From: a virus
IMG/VR virus record: IMGVR_UViG_3300032883_000366
Location: 1-41,591 of that record
Reading direction: 5' to 3' (one strand)
DNA length: 41,591 nucleotides
Shown: piece after piece, positions 1 to 5,966 of the stretch
Layout: each line of letters opens with the position of its first letter
Numbering within the stretch: the stretch's first letter is position 1
Translations under genes and position numbers: made by a program
Notes under the pieces: generated by a model
The model's database searches: none
The model's input: only the letters and a program-made list of their open reading frames with translations
What the model was told of the DNA's origin: nothing

Positions 1-101
1 ACACGTATGTGAAATTCTATACAATAATTTAAAGAGGTGGATTTTCGCTAATTGGAATCATCTCGAACGTTACTCGATGTCAAGTTCACTACTTACCCAC
101 C

Positions 102-206
102 TCAAATTTTTAACAAAATTCTCTTGCCTTTATTCTCAATCCAACAAATTTCACACTTGAAACAAAAACATAAATGAATTTGATATGTAAGCATGATAGA
201 ATGCAT
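102..206 (-). CDS. Candidate 34-aa cysteine-rich small ORF
   Basis: An ATG at 206 opens 34 codons to a TGA at 102-104. The upstream AGGCGGAA is a weak ribosome site placed very close to the start. The middle of the peptide has four cysteines in a short span (CFCFKCEIC), which could bind metal. It lies beyond the hairpin that follows the last left-end gene, in a region that otherwise holds no gene. There is no family recognition and the ORF is short, so it may be chance. The rest of 1-231 shows only a GAGGTGG/CCACCTC inverted pair (34-40 and 97-103) with a 56-nt loop. Confidence 0.27.
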   Translation of the reverse strand: MHSIMLTYQIHLCFCFKCEICWIENKGKRILLKI

Positions 207-231
207 TTCCGCCTGATGTGGACAATTAACT

Positions 232-283
232 GTGCAGCGAACCGTACATCGATGGGGGATCCTCTTTATACGGTTCACTGCAC
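232..283. terminator. Long hairpin at the 3' end of the left - strand block
   Basis: Arms at 232-246 and 269-283 are inverted repeats of 15 bases with one mismatch (GTGCAG-x-GAACCGTA against TACGGTTC-x-CTGCAC), separated by a 22-nt loop. It begins 4 nt after the TAA of the 287-aa gene. There is no clean T-run on either side, so it is terminator-like rather than a textbook intrinsic terminator. It could equally protect or process the 3' end of the transcript. Confidence 0.5.
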
Positions 284-287
284 TAAA

Positions 288-1151
288 TTATTTGTAGGGT
301 TTGATTCGTTCGGCAGGAACATTGGTGTCGGGAAGTTTCCCTTTGTTGAACATGTTACGGGCCGTATTAACCCATTTCGCCCATTTTGTTTTTCTTCCAG
401 GGAATTGTTTCTCCATAAATTCAACGATCAGTTTTGGAGCATTTGGTTTAATCCCAAATTGCGTGAAGGCTTGACCCCAGGATTCGAATACACCAGATCC
501 CTTTTTACTTTTTGCTTGTGGTGCATTCACAACTGAAGTTTGCTTAGAAGACAATGGTGGTGCTTTTTTGACTTTTGGTGTCATTGAAGTTACCTCACTA
601 TGTAGAGTTAATTTGTAGTCCGCTTCGACGTCGACGCTGGACCACTCCCGGAGGGCCGGGAAGTATACGCAAAGGGTGTAGCGGCCCGGAGTTATTGTGG
701 ATGGACCTTCATAGCGGCACATGTAGTGTTTTGTGGGATCCTTTTGTTGGGCGGTGATATAAAGTTCGTTTGTGAGAGCATCTTTTGCAAAGATAATGTT
801 TGGCAGTTTGGACAGTATTTTAGAGTCACTTGCAGATTCGGAATATTTTTTATCAAGAGATTTTGTTTCCAGCAAAGGCAGATCTTTTGATTTTGGTTTG
901 TCATTGGAAGGAACCTCCTCTGGATCTTCTGAAATAGAAAAACACTGAATGAAGAATTGGTGAGCAAATGCTCCCCAAGATAGAACTTCTTTTTTGGGAA
1001 AAGGAATGGTGATTCGACGTGTGTCAGATTTGTAAGTTAGGTTAAGACCTATTAGGTTTGGATCACCAATCTTTTTAAAGTGAGCTTTGAAGGAAAGACC
1101 ATCTTTGGTGGTACAACGAAGTGGAAATACTGGCAGTTTTTGTTTGAACAT
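288..1151 (-). CDS. Hypothetical phage protein, 287 aa
   Basis: No family is recognised. The ATG at 1151 is preferred over the GTG directly before it because the ribosome site (CAGGAGGG) then has a 5-nt gap, like its relatives elsewhere on this strand. The N-terminal part is beta-strand-like. Around residues 75-115 it is Lys/Ser/Asp-rich and probably disordered. A second hydrophobic-patterned stretch is at about 115-185, and after a Lys/Pro/Ser linker a Trp- and Lys-rich helical end (about 220-275, with AKWVNTARNMFNKGKL) looks like a small nucleic-acid-binding or helical module. It is the last gene of the left block before a strong hairpin. The function is unknown. Confidence 0.75.
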   Translation of the reverse strand: MFKQKLPVFPLRCTTKDGLSFKAHFKKIGDPNLIGLNLTYKSDTRRITIPFPKKEVLSWGAFAHQFFIQCFSISEDPEEVPSNDKPKSKDLPLLETKSLDKKYSESASDSKILSKLPNIIFAKDALTNELYITAQQKDPTKHYMCRYEGPSTITPGRYTLCVYFPALREWSSVDVEADYKLTLHSEVTSMTPKVKKAPPLSSKQTSVVNAPQAKSKKGSGVFESWGQAFTQFGIKPNAPKLIVEFMEKQFPGRKTKWAKWVNTARNMFNKGKLPDTNVPAERIKPYK

Positions 1152-1180
1152 CACACCCTCCTGATTTAAGAGATGGATTG

Positions 1181-1202
1181 TGCCTTAATAAAAAGAGAAA
1201 GG
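1181..1202 (-). promoter_or_regulatory. 22-nt repeat, copy 1, upstream of the 287-aa gene
   Basis: This 22-nt stretch matches 4892-4913 at 20 of 22 positions; the core TGCCTTAATAAAA (as written on +) is identical. Both copies sit just upstream of a - strand gene. Read on -, TTTTATTAAGGCA includes a TATTAA that could be a -10 element, but no convincing -35 is seen. It is a candidate promoter or regulator site on the strength of the repetition only. Confidence 0.33.
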
Positions 1203-1217
1203 CACGAACTATTTAAA

Positions 1218-1448
1218 CTATTTTTCTTTTGATGTAAGGATCCCTAATTTTTGGATCGGTTCGGCTTGTAAAAACATAGGTGGCTTACCAGGGACAGGTT
1301 GGGCCGTACGGTAGTTGAATCCCAAACGATCCCCAATCTGTTTCCAGAGGATGGAGGACTTCATCTCCATATCATGTAACACTTCAGCGAAAGCATTAAG
1401 TCGAGTGAATTCTAGTTCTGTCATTTGATACTCTTGTAGGTTGGACAT
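1218..1448 (-). CDS. Hypothetical small protein, 76 aa
   Basis: The start at 1448 is chosen because AAGGAG lies 6 nt upstream (AAGGAGAAACAAATG). Longer versions of the frame run through the neighbouring gene without a ribosome site. The protein begins MSNLQEYQMTELEF and is helical in its first half, with a Pro-rich, less ordered second half. It overlaps the end of the upstream 104-aa gene by 53 nt. A 63-nt gap with the 22-nt repeat separates it from the next gene. No family is recognised. Confidence 0.6.
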   Translation of the reverse strand: MSNLQEYQMTELEFTRLNAFAEVLHDMEMKSSILWKQIGDRLGFNYRTAQPVPGKPPMFLQAEPIQKLGILTSKEK

Positions 1449-1710
1449 TTGTTTCTCCTTTTTTATTTTTGTAAACTGCAAATTTAAAGTCAAACGGTGG
1501 AACAGAAGTCGGATCCAAACAGTCCGCCGGACGAGCATAGAGTTCTTTACAAAAATTACACTGACGAATTTTCCAAAACCCTTGGATTGGAACTGTAGTA
1601 TGATTTCGTTTATTTTCTGGAGCCACAAATCCATGAACTATCACTGGGCCCTCGTGCCGGCATTCATTGTAAATAAAATAGTGGAGTTTGCGAAATAATA
1701 ATTTAAACAT
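1396..1710 (-). CDS. Small zinc-ribbon-like protein, 104 aa
   Basis: The ATG at 1710 is preceded by AAGGAATTAGTT. The sequence has a QCNFCKEL knuckle near residues 51-55 and a further Cys/His pair (ECRH) near 16-19, compatible with a single metal-binding ribbon. The N-terminus is hydrophobic and basic (MFKLLFRKLHYF). It overlaps the next gene by 53 nt at its 3' end. A GC-rich hairpin at 1735-1775 lies in its leader, so its expression may be set by that structure. The function is unknown. Confidence 0.6.
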   Translation of the reverse strand: MFKLLFRKLHYFIYNECRHEGPVIVHGFVAPENKRNHTTVPIQGFWKIRQCNFCKELYARPADCLDPTSVPPFDFKFAVYKNKKGETNVQPTRVSNDRTRIHST

Positions 1711-1734
1711 AACTAATTCCTTAATTTAAATTTA

Positions 1735-1775
1735 GGGGTGGGGAGTTCGCTCCCTCTCGAGCGGTTCCCCACCCC
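1735..1775. terminator. Very stable GC-rich hairpin between - strand genes
   Basis: The outer arms GGGGTGGGGA and TCCCCACCCC are perfect complements of 10 bases. An inner stem CGCTC/GAGCG stacks inside them. On the - strand it is followed by TAAATTTAAATTAAGG rather than a pure T-run, then the start of the 104-aa gene. It is probably a terminator or attenuator separating two - strand transcription units. The 1776-1859 stretch before it holds a second, weaker CGCCAC/GTGGCG stem and no gene. Confidence 0.55.
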
Positions 1776-1859
1776 ATCACTTTCCGGTTCTACTTTCACA
1801 GCGCCACCCTTAGCCTTGTGGCGACTGCAAAATTGGCTTTAGAATTGTGGACACCCACA

Positions 1860-2087
1860 CTACTTACCTTCCGCTTTGATAATGGCCGCACCCAGTTTTT
1901 TGAGGGCTGACAGATACTCCATAGAATCTTTACCAACAGTCGCTTTGATTTCCTTCGCTGCCGCCAAAAGTGACGTGTGCGTTTCAACAGCATGAAGTAT
2001 GAATTCAATGGAATTGGGAGTGAATCCGGATCTTTTGAGACAACTTTCCAACAACCAAACGTCTACTTTAGGATTTAGTGTTAGCAT
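1860..2087 (-). CDS. Hypothetical helical protein, 75 aa
   Basis: The start at 2087 (MLTLNPKVDVWLLE) is fixed by the stop of the upstream 44-aa gene, which ends in TAG one base before this ATG. AAGG lies 9 nt upstream. The sequence is predicted mostly alpha-helical by residue pattern, with a run of Ala/Lys/Leu in its second half. It is the last member of a coupled chain of small genes (2895 to 1860) and is followed by a GC-rich hairpin. No family is recognised. Confidence 0.65.
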   Translation of the reverse strand: MLTLNPKVDVWLLESCLKRSGFTPNSIEFILHAVETHTSLLAAAKEIKATVGKDSMEYLSALKKLGAAIIKAEGK

Positions 2088-2088
2088 A

Positions 2089-2223
2089 CTATTTTCCCTT
2101 TCCATCCACCTGGGCAATGACTTTGTCTATCTTTAATAGACCATCGTTTATAATTCTCTTCTTTTTTTTCTTTTGCTCTTTAATGTACTCATTGTATGTC
2201 TTCATCGAATTGAATCTAGGCAT
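2089..2223 (-). CDS. Lysine-rich mini-protein, 44 aa
   Basis: A strong ribosome site, GGAGG with a 5-nt gap (GTTAGGAGGTTCCTATG), opens 44 codons ending at TAG 2089-2091. The product begins MPRFNSMKTYNEYI and has a QKKKKKR basic patch at residues 17-23. It starts inside the last codons of the 34-aa gene (8-nt overlap) and ends one base before the next ATG, so the three genes look translationally coupled. A short, strongly basic peptide could bind nucleic acid or a host protein, but nothing shows this directly. Confidence 0.62.
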   Translation of the reverse strand: MPRFNSMKTYNEYIKEQKKKKKRIINDGLLKIDKVIAQVDGKGK

Positions 2224-2320
2224 AGGAACCTCCTAACAGTAGACCGATTGGTTTTTCTTTCCCTGTAGTTTCGAAATACTCATTTTTACTCATCCACGGT
2301 ATTCGTGTATGTTTTATCAT
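2216..2320 (-). CDS. Mini-protein, 34 aa
   Basis: AAGGAGGAATT directly precedes the ATG at 2320, and this ATG overlaps the TGA of the upstream gene (ATGA). It reads MIKHTRIPWMSKNEYF and ends with a small hydrophobic Gly/Leu tail. The stop lies inside the start region of the 44-aa gene. Perfect packing between two flanking genes with good ribosome sites supports a real gene despite the length. The function is unknown. Confidence 0.55.
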   Translation of the reverse strand: MIKHTRIPWMSKNEYFETTGKEKPIGLLLGGSYA

Positions 2321-2895
2321 AATTCCTCCTTCGGAATATACTGATAGATACAGTACAATTTATCTCCAAGATTTACGCCTTGGTAGTGAACGACGGATCC
2401 CTCTTGGGTGTACCAAAAGGCTCCACTGTAAGTGTGACCGAGCGCGAACCACTGGTTGATGGAAAGGTTTTTGAGAAATACTCTAATCCTTGCGCCCGGA
2501 GTAACGGGAATAACTCCGGAAGCGGGCATGTAGCCGTAGAGGATAATCCGGTCAAAACCCTCCGGGGTAGGAACATTAAAGACCGGAGCATCACCAAGCG
2601 GAGCCGGGCCTCCTAGAAGGGTTTGTGGAGGGCTGGGAGAGGCTGTAGAGCCTTCAAGAAGCCGATCCACCCCGTTGCAACCCCCAAGAAGGAATAGGAG
2701 AGTTATTAAGGTAGGGACGAACCACGTGTTCCGGGCTGAAGCTTGGGGGGACTTCTTTAAGGACTCCTCCGCAGCGTCGAGCTTTTGGTTAAACCAGACT
2801 TCGCAAGCGGAACACATCCCATGAGAAACCGCTGGGTTGGTGAGGGGTGGTTTTTCATCAAGGTCTTTTCTGCACCATGCACAGACAATTTTCAT
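2317..2895 (-). CDS. Zinc-knuckle protein with internal lipobox-like membrane segment, 192 aa
   Basis: Residues 1-35 hold two Cys pairs (CAWC near 5-8 and CSAC near 28-31) with an intervening His-Gly, a treble-clef/zinc-ribbon pattern often seen at the N-terminus of environmental bacterial proteins. After a charged helix, residues about 57-72 form a hydrophobic stretch ending in LLFLLGGC, which matches a lipoprotein cleavage box. The remainder is Pro/Ser-rich and then beta-rich. The frame is continuous, with no ATG, GTG or ribosome site just ahead of the hydrophobic part, so it is one protein. It may be a membrane-anchored protein with a cytoplasmic metal-binding head, or a lipoprotein with an unusually long n-region. 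Its start overlaps the upstream gene's stop (ATGA). Confidence 0.6.
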   Translation of the reverse strand: MKIVCAWCRKDLDEKPPLTNPAVSHGMCSACEVWFNQKLDAAEESLKKSPQASARNTWFVPTLITLLFLLGGCNGVDRLLEGSTASPSPPQTLLGGPAPLGDAPVFNVPTPEGFDRIILYGYMPASGVIPVTPGARIRVFLKNLSINQWFALGHTYSGAFWYTQEGSVVHYQGVNLGDKLYCIYQYIPKEEL

Positions 2896-3209
2896 GACCG
2901 TACCTCCCTGAACTGCGTTAGATGCTTTTGGGAATCCCGGCGGATTTTAATGGCTTCCTTGCGAGTATGCCAAAAAGACGATTCACTGGGAGTCACAAGA
3001 TGTCCGGTATGGATTTCGTCAACACACCCCTCGATAACTTTTCCGTATTCATCATAAACACGATACGGACTAAATGCTGAATTACCACAAGTGTTACAGA
3101 CCGGACTTCTCATAAATCCCTTACAACTTAATTTATGAGTTCTGGGATTTAAGCTTTTACCGCACTCTACACAAACGTCATGTTTCTTGGGTACGAGCAT
3201 GGTTTTCAT
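2892..3209 (-). CDS. Zinc-ribbon protein, 105 aa
   Basis: Two Cys pairs (CVEC near residues 13-16 and CNTC near 38-41) are spaced like a zinc ribbon in the first half. The second half is charged and helical and ends REVRS. The ATG at 3209 overlaps the stop of the upstream 64-aa gene, and its own TGA overlaps the start of the next gene, so it belongs to a coupled operon. The ribosome site is weak (GGTGCAG), consistent with coupling. The function is unknown; a small transcription or host-interaction factor is possible. Confidence 0.62.
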   Translation of the reverse strand: MKTMLVPKKHDVCVECGKSLNPRTHKLSCKGFMRSPVCNTCGNSAFSPYRVYDEYGKVIEGCVDEIHTGHLVTPSESSFWHTRKEAIKIRRDSQKHLTQFREVRS

Positions 3210-3400
3210 GACTGCACCGCTTTTGCTCTATCGAGTTCGTAGGCTAAGTCTTTGATGACTGTAGCAGCGGAGATAATTTGGCGGGCGGCACCATCAACGT
3301 CCATTGCACAAGGTAGCGATTCTCCAATATTCATTAGGAGAACCCTGATTTCGTTCGTTTGACTGATTATTTGTTCATGGATCTCTCTTCTAGTTTTCAT
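3206..3400 (-). CDS. Hypothetical helical protein, 64 aa
   Basis: The start is set at 3400 by the repeated leader AATCAGGAGGGTGTTATG. A longer frame reaching 3451 would run into the upstream gene with no ribosome site. The product (MKTRREIHEQIISQ...) is all helical by pattern, amphipathic and coiled-coil-like. It ends at a TGA shared with the next start. No family is recognised. Confidence 0.6.
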   Translation of the reverse strand: MKTRREIHEQIISQTNEIRVLLMNIGESLPCAMDVDGAARQIISAATVIKDLAYELDRAKAVQS

Positions 3401-3425
3401 AACACCCTCCTGATTTAGTTTTGAA

Positions 3426-3629
3426 TTAAGAACGAACTTCTCGAACGTCACAAATTTTATGTGTTTCGTTAAACACAGATGGGCGAGGATTTATACCGCC
3501 CGCATCACAAGTTAATCCATGACGGCGAACTATAACTCTATTTTCATGAGTTAATTGTACGAATTCAGCGGGAACCCATTTGTAAACATGAGGAGTTACT
3601 TCTATACGAACCTCTACTTTATTTGTCAT
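3426..3629 (-). CDS. Hypothetical beta-rich protein, 67 aa
   Basis: The ATG at 3629 follows AATCAGGAGGGCGTT, a member of the same leader family as at 3400 and 1151. The protein alternates hydrophobic and charged residues (VEVRIEVTPHVYKWV), typical of a small beta-barrel, and ends REVRS like the 105-aa zinc protein. It seems to be the first gene of a - strand unit, since 127 gene-free bases lie upstream. The function is unknown. Confidence 0.58.
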   Translation of the reverse strand: MTNKVEVRIEVTPHVYKWVPAEFVQLTHENRVIVRRHGLTCDAGGINPRPSVFNETHKICDVREVRS

Positions 3630-3756
3630 AACGCCCTCCTGATTACGACTTTACTGCTAACCTAAGTTTAACCCCTAAACTCTAAAAAAGCTCGAACTAT
3701 TTGATAATTATCGACGCTGAAAAGGCCTGAATATGAGCTAATTCCCAATATATTCG

Positions 3757-4512
3757 TCATTTTTGGGCGACTATTCTAATTGTCCCGGCTTTGTCAGGAA
3801 AAAAGAATCCAGCTAGTAAATAGGAAGTTATAGTAGTTCCATAAGAAGCTTTCATCCACTCTACAACCCTTGCAACACCTGCACAAGATCCTAAAGCAGC
3901 CTTTCTAACGTGTGGGAATTGTATGGAAGACCCAACATATCGAGCGGCCCCATTTTCGAGGATATTAAAACCAAGACTCGAAAGATATTGAATGAGAACG
4001 ATCCTTTTCCAAAAAAATACATGTCCGAAAATACGACGTTCTTTTTCGAGGTCGAGAGAATTAAGACTTTCTGGTGTAGTTAGAACTAGAATACCACCTG
4101 GCTCTAGTTTTTTATAGATTAAAGAAAGAGTAGTTTTCCCCAAAGACTCAGAAATATGTTCTAATACTTCAGTAAAAATGACAACGTTAAAAGAACCTTT
4201 AATAGTATCGAGTTTTTCGAAGGGGATTTGTACAGGTTCGAATTTTTTGTATTGAAGAATAACCTGGGCTAATGCATCAGCGCGAAGGTCGACTCCTACG
4301 TAACGGGCAGGGTAAAGCATTGAAGATAAAAGATAGGAAAGAATCTTAGCGTTTCCACATCCCACATCTAGTATGTCACAGGGAAGACAAGAGGATTTAG
4401 AATGTTGAATTATTCTATTAGCTGCCCAAATTCTGGTACCTAATTTAAAACCATCATCCAAGAAAGATCGACGCTCCTTCAGATCACCTCCATCTCCAAC
4501 TGGATTCTTCAT
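3757..4512 (-). CDS. Class I SAM-dependent methyltransferase, 251 aa
   Basis: The glycine-rich SAM-binding motif I (ILDVGCGNAKILSYLL, near residues 47-62) is followed by motif II acid (YVGVDLRADAL), and by FNVVIFTEVLEHIS (about 109-122), the motif IV/post-IV of the Methyltransf_11/12 group. LEPGGILVLTTPES is the strand-5 region. No DPPY/NPPY or PC motif is present, so it is not an obvious DNA adenine or cytosine methylase. Small-molecule, glycan, RNA or protein methylation are all possible. AAGGGAAACT precedes the ATG. The next - strand gene upstream lies 18 nt away. Confidence 0.8.
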   Translation of the reverse strand: MKNPVGDGGDLKERRSFLDDGFKLGTRIWAANRIIQHSKSSCLPCDILDVGCGNAKILSYLLSSMLYPARYVGVDLRADALAQVILQYKKFEPVQIPFEKLDTIKGSFNVVIFTEVLEHISESLGKTTLSLIYKKLEPGGILVLTTPESLNSLDLEKERRIFGHVFFWKRIVLIQYLSSLGFNILENGAARYVGSSIQFPHVRKAALGSCAGVARVVEWMKASYGTTITSYLLAGFFFPDKAGTIRIVAQK

Positions 4513-4530
4513 AGTTTCCCTTTAAATAAA

Positions 4531-4881
4531 CTATTTTTCAATGTATTCATCATTTTGAAGATTTGTAATTGCGATTCCATCCACATAAATAGTGAATCCC
4601 CGTCGTCGAGCCAGTTGACAAAATGAAGGAAAATGAGTCATGTAAATGGAACGCAAGGGCCGGGAATTCTCTGGAGAGAGAAGGTGATGAATAGCCGGAT
4701 TATTTATTCGAGTCAAAAGGGTAGGGGTTGGGCGAAGAATTCGACGGAAACGATTTTTCGAGCGCATACCCATAGGGATATAAAAGCCGGAGTGTGCCAG
4801 GCGCATATTGAGAGCGCGAGGATTTTCGTCTAAAGGGGACCGACGCGAAAGGGGAGGAAGTCTTTTCTTTTTATAAGTCAT
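4531..4881 (-). CDS. Basic hypothetical protein, about 116 aa
   Basis: This is the first - strand gene after the divergent hub. The frame is open to a GTG at 4947, but the ATG at 4881 (MTYKKKRLPPLSRRSP) gives a better-looking N-terminus. Neither start has a good ribosome site, and the 22-nt repeat ends 11 nt upstream of the ATG, so initiation from a very short leader is possible. The product is rich in Arg/Lys and Pro in its first two thirds. The C-terminal part (GFTIYVDGIAITNLQ) is more globular. It could be a nucleic-acid-binding early protein. No family is recognised. Confidence 0.5.
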   Translation of the reverse strand: MTYKKKRLPPLSRRSPLDENPRALNMRLAHSGFYIPMGMRSKNRFRRILRPTPTLLTRINNPAIHHLLSPENSRPLRSIYMTHFPSFCQLARRRGFTIYVDGIAITNLQNDEYIEK

Positions 4882-4891
4882 GAGTGGAGTA

Positions 4892-4913
4892 TGCCTTAAT
4901 AAAAGGAGGAAGG
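4892..4913 (-). promoter_or_regulatory. 22-nt repeat, copy 2, upstream of the first - strand gene
   Basis: This matches 1181-1202 at 20 of 22 bases. It lies 11 nt upstream of the ATG at 4881 on the - strand. The repetition ahead of two separate - strand units suggests a phage-specific start site or a regulator-binding site. No direct functional evidence is available. Confidence 0.33.
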
Positions 4914-4978
4914 ATTGATGAAAAATAAGAAAAGATGAATTGAGCACGTATATTGCTGCATTGAGGGGTTAGTTCACT

Positions 4979-5004
4979 ACTACAGTAAGGTGCGCTCGAC
5001 GGTA
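4979..5004 (-). promoter_or_regulatory. Bipartite motif copy 1 (leftward)
   Basis: Read on the - strand, this is TACCGTC, nine bases, TTAC, TG, TAGT. It points toward the left - strand genes, whose first start is about 30-100 nt away. It is an exact spacing match to the two rightward copies. Candidate leftward promoter or operator half. Confidence 0.55.
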
Positions 5005-5080
5005 GAAGGGGTTGAACTTGGAGGCCCCCCCCGACCCCTGGGGGAAGGTGCTAACCTAACATGGCTTGAATTTGACTAAC

Positions 5081-5153
5081 GTAACTCATAATTAATTGAT
5101 AATTATAAATTAATTAATTAATTAAGAGTTAAATTAATTAATTAATTAGTTAC
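5081..5153. repeat. AT-rich self-complementary tract
   Basis: The tract is bounded by GTAACT and AGTTAC as inverted ends and is filled with tandem TTAA/TTAATTAA units, of which two blocks are nearly identical. It can fold on itself and would melt easily, as expected of a DNA-unwinding element. There is no G or C in long stretches. Confidence 0.65.
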
Positions 5154-5210
5154 TTTAGTAGAAGATGAAATAAATAAATTGAAGTCACAACTTCACTCTT
5201 GAAGGGTGTT

Positions 5211-5236
5211 TACCGTCTAAGGAAGGTTACGTTAGT
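5211..5236 (+). promoter_or_regulatory. Bipartite motif copy 2 (rightward)
   Basis: TACCGTC, nine bases, TTAC, GT, TAGT. A TT precedes TACC, making TTTACC, a fair -35-like hexamer, with TTAGTA at 17-nt spacing as a poor -10. It faces the late gene arm, 188 nt before the terminase small subunit start. Confidence 0.5.
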
Positions 5237-5262
5237 AACTATTTTACTAAAGCCTTACCCAA

Positions 5263-5277
5263 GGGAGGGTGGGGGGG
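5263..5277 (+). other. G-quadruplex-type motif
   Basis: GGG-A-GGG-T-GGG-G-GGG can be read directly: four G-tracts with one-base loops on the + strand. This fits the strictest consensus for an intramolecular quadruplex. It lies between the two rightward bipartite motifs. Confidence 0.55.
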
Positions 5278-5296
5278 CATACATTTTGGGGTCATT

Positions 5297-5322
5297 TACC
5301 GTCGAGAAGGGGTTACTGTAGT
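5297..5322 (+). promoter_or_regulatory. Bipartite motif copy 3 (rightward)
   Basis: TACCGTC, nine bases, TTAC, TG, TAGT. With copy 1 it forms an inverted pair centred at 5150.5 in which the conserved blocks are CTACAGTAA and TCGACGGTA. About 100 nt of leader without a gene lies between it and the terminase small subunit. Confidence 0.55.
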
Positions 5323-5423
5323 GGGTGATCAGGCCTCTAATTGAATAGGTATAGAGTTTCTTTTGCTTTATGATAATTTTTAAAACAGAATGTTAGGGTT
5401 TGAAAATATTTTGGAGGACTGTA

Positions 5424-5966
5424 ATGATCCAAAAGAAGAAAATTCGAAGACCTAATTCTACTCTCCTTAACGTTGAACCTCAAAAAGTACAGACAGATTT
5501 CGAGCTACTTTCCGTCTCAGCATCCCAGAAATTTCCTCACTGGGCTGTTCCATTTCTTAAAGCTCTTCGTGATTCAGTTCACCTTTATCAGGCGTGTAAA
5601 ATTACTCATGTTCAGCGTCATGTTGCTTTGTGGGAACGTGAGAACAGTCCGGCTTTCGCTGCCGCGTGGGACATCGCTCTTCGAGAAGGAGTTGAGAAGA
5701 TGGAGACTGTTCTTAAGAATATGGCTCCTAAGAATGTGGCAGCCCTGATTTTTTGGTTAAAGGCACATGATAAGAAATACCGTGAAAACATTCACTTTGA
5801 GATTGTAGCACGGGTAGTCGAACGGTTTGTATTAGATGTGGGCGTTCGTCTGAAGGCCGTTATCCCAGAAAATTGTCCTCACTGTTCAGGTGTGTTAGCC
5901 CTAGGTCCTAAGATTTCTGATACAATTCGAGAACTCTCGACGGCACTTGAAAAAGGAGATGTATGA
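5424..5966 (+). CDS. terS: Terminase small subunit, 180 aa
   Basis: This subunit recognises the phage DNA and recruits the large subunit for packaging. The ATG at 5424 has GGAGG 6 nt upstream; an earlier TTG at 5400 has none. Residues about 40-110 form the helix-turn-helix-like region typical of the family, with FLKALRDSVHLYQACK followed by a W-E-R-E-...-F-A-A-A-W-D-A-L-R-E-G pattern. A pair CPHC near residues 152-155 could bind metal and is not usual. It ends in ATGA overlap with the large subunit. The call rests on the family pattern plus this adjacency. Confidence 0.82.
   Translation: MIQKKKIRRPNSTLLNVEPQKVQTDFELLSVSASQKFPHWAVPFLKALRDSVHLYQACKITHVQRHVALWERENSPAFAAAWDIALREGVEKMETVLKNMAPKNVAALIFWLKAHDKKYRENIHFEIVARVVERFVLDVGVRLKAVIPENCPHCSGVLALGPKISDTIRELSTALEKGDV

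Larger units (their letters stand above)
4948..5423. other. Divergent intergenic hub between the two gene arms
   Basis: This is a gene-free stretch of about 475 nt and the only long one between genes. It contains three copies of TACCGTC-N9-TTAC-N2-TAGT, a repeated AGAAGGGGTT (5004-5013 and 5305-5314), inverted ACTAACGTAAC/GTTACGTTAGT (5075-5085 and 5226-5236), an AT-rich self-complementary core, a C8 run (5025-5032) and a G-quadruplex-type run. All - strand genes to its left point away from it, and all + strand genes to its right do too. It is the natural place for divergent promoters, and possibly for a replication origin or packaging site. Confidence 0.7.

Noticed and set aside
20-103. Possible 13-codon GTG ORF and sigma70-like TTGACA on the - strand
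   Set aside because: The -10 match at 17-nt spacing is poor (TGATTC), and the peptide is too short to support.
174-536. A 120-codon + strand frame at the left edge
   Set aside because: It lies opposite the 287-aa - strand gene, has no ribosome site and a composition typical of an antisense shadow.
1796-2008. A 70-codon - strand frame
   Set aside because: It overlaps the 75-aa gene in another frame, lacks a ribosome site and does not fit the coupled chain.
3757-4512. DNA methyltransferase
   Set aside because: No DPPY/NPPY or PC catalytic motif is present; only a general class I SAM fold can be supported.
5341-5377. A sigma70-type promoter just before the terminase small subunit
   Set aside because: TTGAAT and TATGAT are present but 22 nt apart, and GATAAT has no good -35, so it was not listed.
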